Assembly: GCA_964406105.1 (NCBI GenBank)
Contig: CAYOQK010000036.1
Location: forward strand, 1 to 9,508
Length of the DNA: 9,508 bases
Source: WGAB01 sp964406105
Lineage (GTDB): Bacteria; Hydrothermota; Hydrothermia; WGAB01
Reading direction: 5' to 3'
Positions 6,250 to 9,508 of the stretch are shown piece by piece. The stretch's first letter is position 1. Each line of letters begins with the position of its first letter. Under the pieces are notes generated by a model. The model was not told the origin of the DNA. It saw only the letters and a program-made list of their open reading frames with translations, and made no database searches. Made by a program: the position numbers and the translations under genes.

Positions 6250-8886
6250 TTACACCACCAGGTTCAGTAGGCGGTTGGGAACGAAGATCACCTTTCGCAG
6301 GGGTTTCCCCTCCACGTACTTTTTGACGTTGGGGTGTTGCAGAGCGGCCTGAAGGGCGGTTTCTTGGTCGGCGTCCCGGGGGATTTCAATGCGGGCTCGC
6401 ACCTTGCCGTTGACCTGCACGGGGATTTCTACCACTGCACGGCGGAGGAACCGCTCTTGGGGTTCAGGTAGGGGCTCAGGTACCACGGAGGTGTCGTACC
6501 CCATGCGGTGCCAGAGTTCCTCTGCCAAGTGGGGTGCGAAGGGAGAGAGCAGAACGATCAGGTGGCGGAACACGGCGTGCATCACTGGGGCGGTGCGGTT
6601 TGGAAACCGATACATGGCGTTGACGAGTTCCATGATCCGGGCCAAGGCGGTATTGAAGTGGAATCCTTGGGTGTCTTGTCGGACCGCTTGCAGGGTGGTG
6701 TGCAGTACGTGGAGCAGTTCCAAGGCATGGGCATCAGTTTCTTGCTCTGGCTGGTAGGCCTCGGCTTGGGAGCGATGAGGTTGTACGTCTTCAAAGAGTC
6801 GCCATACCCGGTTCAGGAACCGCTGGGCGCCTTCCACACCGGCGTCGGTCCATTCCATGTCCCGTTCCGCCGGGCCTGCGAACAGGATGGTGATGCGGGC
6901 CACATCGGAGCCGTACCGTGCGACAAAGGGGCCTACGGGGACCACGTTCCCCCGGGATTTGGACATCATCTCCAGGCGTTCTTCTACGGGGGTGCCGCAG
7001 GTGGTGTGCACCGGCACCTCTTGTCCGTCCACGGTGCGCCACGTGATCTCGTGGTCCACGGCCTCCCCGGCGATCGGCCGTCGGCAGGTGGGGCACCAGT
7101 AGAACCGCATGTGCACCAGTCCTTGGGTAAAGAGCCGTTCAAAGGGTTCGTCGTGTTGCAGGTATCCCGCATCTTTGAGTACTTTGGTGATGAAGCGAGC
7201 GTAGATGAGGTGCTTGGTGGCGTGTTCCGCACCGCCGATGTACTGGTCCACGGGCATCCAGGCGTTGGCCACGGTGGGGTCAAAGGGGGCTTGGGTGTTT
7301 TTGGGATCTGTGAACCGGAGGAAGTACCAGGAGGAGTCCACGAAGGTGTCCATGGTGTCTGGGTCTCGGCGGGCTGGGCCGCCGCACCGGGGGCAGGTGG
7401 TGTTCATGAATTCAGGGACGTCCTCCAGAGGTGATCGTCCCCGGGGTTTGAAGTTCTCCACGTTCTCGGGCAACCGCACGGGCAGTTGGTCTTCGGGTAC
7501 GGGAACCACGCCGCACCGGGGGCAGTGCACCACCGGGATGGGTGCGCCCCAGTACCGTTGTCGGGAGATGAGCCAGTCCCGCAGGCGATAGGTCACAGTG
7601 GGGCCTCCAAGCCCCTTTTCCTTGAGTCGTTCGGCTACCCGGCGGATCCCTTCTTGGGAGGGCAGGCCGGTGAACTCACCGGATTGGACCATGACCCCGT
7701 AGTCTTCAAAGGCCTGGGTCATGGTGTGGGGGTCTGGCGGTTCACCGTCCACCGGTCGGATCACCACCCGAATGGGCAGGCCGAACTTGCGGGCGAATTC
7801 AAAGTCTCGTTGGTCGTGGGCAGGCACGCCCATCACGATGCCTGTGCCATAGGAGGCCAGCACATAATCGCCCACCCACAGGGGGATGCGTTCCCCGGTG
7901 AAGGGATGTTTCACATAGAGGCCGGTGAACACCCCGGTCTTCGGCCGCTCTGCGGCTGTGCGGTCCTGTTCTGAGAGCTGCAGGGCCTGCTGCACGTAGG
8001 TTTCCACTTCGTTTCGGTGCGGCATCAGGGGCAGGAGCTTTTTGACCAAGCGGTGCTCTGGGGCAATGGTGAGGAAGGTTACACCGAACACGGTATCGGC
8101 ACGGGTGGTGAACACGGGCAGCCGGTCGCCGGTGTTTTCCAGTATGAAGTGGATTTCCACTCCCTCAGACCGGCCAATCCAGTTCACCTGTTGTTTCAGC
8201 ACCTGGTCAGGCCATTTGCCTTCCAGTTTTTTCAGGTCTTCCAGCAGACGCTCTGCGTATGCGGTGATCTTGAAGTACCACTGTTCCAGTTCCTTTTTGA
8301 CCACCGGGGTGCCGCAGCGTTCGCACCGGCCCTGCACCACCTGCTCGTTGGCCAGCACGGTTTTGCAGGTGGGGCACCAGTTCACATAGCCGGTTTCCCG
8401 ATAGGCCAAACCCCGCTCGTAGAGTTTGAGGAAGATCCACTGGGTCCAGCGATAATACTCGGGTTCACAGGTGGCGATCTCCCGCTCCCAGTCGTAGCCA
8501 ATGCCCAGTTCTCGGAAGGTTTTGCGGAAGGTTTCAATGTTGCGATAGGTCCAATCTTTGGGGTGAATGTTGCGTTTGATGGCAGCGTTTTCGGCGGGGA
8601 GGCCGAAGGCATCCCAGCCCATGGGGTGCAGCACCTGTTTCCCCTCCTTCAGGGCTAAACGGGCCACCACATCTCCGATCACGTAGTTTTTCAGGTGGCC
8701 CATGTGCAGGTCTCCGGAGGGATAGGGGAACATCTCCAGCACGTAGTACTTGCGGGAAGCCTCCGGGATTTTAGGGGCTTGATACAGGCCGAGTTTCTCC
8801 CAGTAGGCTTGCCAGCGTTTTTCAATCTCCTTTACGGGGTACACCAGGAGCACAGGGCGGGAAGACTTTTCACCTTTGTCGTTCAT
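6250..8886 (-). CDS. leuS: leucyl-tRNA synthetase
   Basis: Class Ia synthetase charging tRNA-Leu, 878 residues, complete and of usual bacterial length. Order of parts: HIGH motif as HMGH (61-64) after FPYPSG; zinc-knuckle region with C171, C174, C188 and C191; CP1 editing domain with TTRADTVFG (260-268) and GTGIVMGVPAHDQRDFEF (347-364), including the conserved Asp of HDxRD; return to the catalytic core at DWLISRQRYWGAP; a second Cys pair set (C455, C458, C498, C501); DSSWYFLRF; KMSKS motif as MMSKS (640-644); tRNA-binding helical domain; and the C-terminal domain VNGKVRARIEIP ending at 878. A Cys-bearing insert (C598, C601, C630) precedes MMSKS where the leucine-specific domain sits. The start lies 9 nt after the tRNA-Ala CCA and has no Shine-Dalgarno. 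The core alignment only needs to begin near residue 16, so GTG codons 12 or 15 are alternatives, also without a good ribosome site. Confidence 0.97.
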   Translation of the reverse strand: MNDKGEKSSRPVLLVYPVKEIEKRWQAYWEKLGLYQAPKIPEASRKYYVLEMFPYPSGDLHMGHLKNYVIGDVVARLALKEGKQVLHPMGWDAFGLPAENAAIKRNIHPKDWTYRNIETFRKTFRELGIGYDWEREIATCEPEYYRWTQWIFLKLYERGLAYRETGYVNWCPTCKTVLANEQVVQGRCERCGTPVVKKELEQWYFKITAYAERLLEDLKKLEGKWPDQVLKQQVNWIGRSEGVEIHFILENTGDRLPVFTTRADTVFGVTFLTIAPEHRLVKKLLPLMPHRNEVETYVQQALQLSEQDRTAAERPKTGVFTGLYVKHPFTGERIPLWVGDYVLASYGTGIVMGVPAHDQRDFEFARKFGLPIRVVIRPVDGEPPDPHTMTQAFEDYGVMVQSGEFTGLPSQEGIRRVAERLKEKGLGGPTVTYRLRDWLISRQRYWGAPIPVVHCPRCGVVPVPEDQLPVRLPENVENFKPRGRSPLEDVPEFMNTTCPRCGGPARRDPDTMDTFVDSSWYFLRFTDPKNTQAPFDPTVANAWMPVDQYIGGAEHATKHLIYARFITKVLKDAGYLQHDEPFERLFTQGLVHMRFYWCPTCRRPIAGEAVDHEITWRTVDGQEVPVHTTCGTPVEERLEMMSKSRGNVVPVGPFVARYGSDVARITILFAGPAERDMEWTDAGVEGAQRFLNRVWRLFEDVQPHRSQAEAYQPEQETDAHALELLHVLHTTLQAVRQDTQGFHFNTALARIMELVNAMYRFPNRTAPVMHAVFRHLIVLLSPFAPHLAEELWHRMGYDTSVVPEPLPEPQERFLRRAVVEIPVQVNGKVRARIEIPRDADQETALQAALQHPNVKKYVEGKPLRKVIFVPNRLLNLVV

Positions 8887-8895
8887 GGGGGATAT

Positions 8896-8971
8896 TGGTG
8901 GAGCCGAGGGGATTCGAACCCCTGACCTCCAGAGTGCGATTCTGGCGCTCTCCCAACTGAGCTACGGCCCC
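8896..8971 (-). tRNA. tRNA-Ala (anticodon CGC)
   Basis: A complete 76-nt cloverleaf with CCA encoded. The acceptor stem is GGGGCCG/CGGCTCC and carries the G3:U70 wobble that is the alanine identity element. D arm GCTC/GAGC, anticodon stem CCAGA/TCTGG around loop ATCGCAC (anticodon CGC, reads GCG), variable loop AGGTC, and T arm AGGGG-TTCGAAT-CCCCT are all fully paired. Discriminator is A73. It reads GCG, fitting a GC-rich genome; another tRNA-Ala for other codons must lie elsewhere. It stands between its own promoter and leuS, with no terminator after it. Confidence 0.97.
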
Positions 8972-8986
8972 AGAGTTGTGGCGGCT

Positions 8987-9015
8987 ATTATACCACAGGT
9001 ATCCAGGGAAGGAAA
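8987..9015 (-). promoter_or_regulatory. sigma70-type promoter for tRNA-Ala and probably leuS
   Basis: A perfect -10 box TATAAT (8992-8987) preceded by TG plus one base (extended -10), and a weak -35 TTTCCT (9015-9010) at 17 nt spacing. Expected transcription start is near 8980, about 9 nt before the tRNA 5' end. It lies just downstream of the terminator of the preceding gene. Since no terminator separates the tRNA from leuS, this promoter likely drives both. Confidence 0.7.
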
Positions 9016-9020
9016 GCCGT

Positions 9021-9054
9021 AAAAAACCTGCGGGGCCCGCCAAGGGCCCCGCAG
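9021..9054 (-). terminator. intrinsic terminator after the sorting-domain gene
   Basis: On the minus strand CTGCGGGGCCC and GGGCCCCGCAG form a perfect 11-bp GC-rich stem with a 5-nt loop (TTGGC), followed after GG by six T residues. It lies 38 nt beyond the stop codon at 9093 and closes the upstream transcription unit before the tRNA promoter. Confidence 0.92.
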
Positions 9055-9092
9055 TGTCCCCGTCACCTTTGAAACAAACTACACAGAGGGGG

Positions 9093-9508
9093 TTACCTCA
9101 CGATCACCACCCGATGGGTTGCCACGGTATGGCCTTCCACCTGGGCCGCTACCAGGTACACCCCGGAGTTCAGGTGCACGGGTACCCGACGCACATGCTC
9201 ACCGGCAGGGAGCATCCCTTGCCACAGGGTGCGCACCTGCTGACCCGCAGCGTTGAAGAGCACCACACGCACCTGGCTGGCCTGAGGCAACGAGAAGGCC
9301 ACCTCCAGGTGGTTCCGCACCAGGGTGGCGTTCAGGCTCACCCGGCTGGAGGTGATGGCTTCGGCCTCTGCCACAGCCACGGGCGTGGTGGTATAGGTGT
9401 CGGTCACGTTCCGGCCGTCCAAGTCGTCAATGGCAATACCGTAGTACTCCAGCGTGGTGCCCGAGGTTTGCGGCGGGATGGTGTACCAGTAGGTGCCGCC
9501 CGCCCGGG
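9093..9508 (-). CDS. secreted protein, C-terminal part with FlgD/type IX-like sorting domain
   Basis: The frame is open from the window edge to TAA at 9095-9093, so this is the last 137 codons of a longer gene; a TTG at 9422 is internal and not a likely start. The upstream part (GGTYWYTIPPQ, LEYYGIAIDDLDGR) looks like the end of a fibronectin/Ig-like beta domain of the sort in which T..Y.I....DG.N ends a repeat. The last 75 residues form a sorting-type domain: LEVAFSLPQASQVRVVLFNA, GQQVRTL, G-x-LPAGEHVRRVPV, NSGVYLVAAQV and a basic end HRVVIVR. In Bacteroidetes and related groups such domains direct export through the outer membrane and are cleaved off; here that is inferred. What the rest of the protein does is unknown. 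Confidence 0.85.
   Translation of the reverse strand, partial: RAGGTYWYTIPPQTSGTTLEYYGIAIDDLDGRNVTDTYTTTPVAVAEAEAITSSRVSLNATLVRNHLEVAFSLPQASQVRVVLFNAAGQQVRTLWQGMLPAGEHVRRVPVHLNSGVYLVAAQVEGHTVATHRVVIVR

Noticed and set aside
5383..6270. A 295-codon plus-strand frame opposite the SDR gene
   Set aside because: The SDR on the minus strand has every family motif; the plus-strand translation is His/Gly/Val-rich shadow sequence without a domain.
6508..7434. Plus-strand frames of 308 and 128 codons opposite leuS
   Set aside because: They lie fully within the conserved core of LeuRS and have no recognisable protein features or ribosome sites.
8886..8971. A T-box or attenuation leader before leuS
   Set aside because: The whole space between the promoter and leuS is taken by a perfect tRNA-Ala; there is no T-box sequence, no leucine leader peptide and no terminator hairpin.
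8896..8971. The tRNA as an integration site of a mobile element
   Set aside because: No integrase gene and no direct repeat of the tRNA 3' end are seen within the window, and flanking genes show ordinary housekeeping content.

Overview
The window looks like a compact, GC-rich bacterial chromosome segment. Every gene I can support lies on the minus strand, so transcription runs from high to low coordinates. The bacterial LeuRS, the tRNA-Ala with encoded CCA and the sigma70-type -10 boxes point to Bacteria. Two secreted proteins end in FlgD/type IX (Por)-like C-terminal sorting domains, and one protein belongs to the bacterial eRF1-like group. Together these suggest a Bacteroidetes/FCB-like or WOR-3/Hydrothermae-like lineage, possibly thermophilic. 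That placement is inference from domain content; no marker phylogeny was possible.

Layout in the direction of transcription. (1) 9508-9093: the C-terminal end of a secreted protein with a sorting domain, followed by a strong intrinsic terminator (9054-9021). (2) A promoter with a perfect extended TATAAT, then tRNA-Ala(CGC) at 8971-8896, then leuS starting only 9 nt after the tRNA CCA end. (3) leuS (8886-6250), abutting a FolM/PTR1-like short-chain reductase (6249-5539) with no gap. (4) After 18 nt, a 1070-residue secreted multidomain GH57-type glycoside hydrolase with a DOMON/CBM9-like region and a sorting domain (5520-2308). (5) A second TATAAT box, a good Shine-Dalgarno and a bacterial eRF1-like protein (2267-1077). 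(6) A small exported beta-propeller-like protein (1057-146) overlapping by 14 nt the start of a membrane protein that runs off the window (159-1).

How it fits together: gaps of 0-50 nt and the absence of internal terminators suggest that tRNA-Ala, leuS, the reductase and the GH57 gene can be co-transcribed, with a probable second start before the eRF1-like gene. Translation (tRNA, LeuRS, eRF1-like), a pterin/folate-type reductase, polysaccharide degradation and envelope proteins are mixed. This may be simple compaction rather than one pathway.

Most noteworthy are the tRNA-leuS fusion transcript without a Shine-Dalgarno, the eRF1-like protein lacking a GGQ, the secreted calcium-loop-rich GH57 protein, and the reductase with an Asp-Tyr-Lys pteridine-reductase catalytic set. 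No CRISPR, insertion sequence, integrase or defence system is visible.
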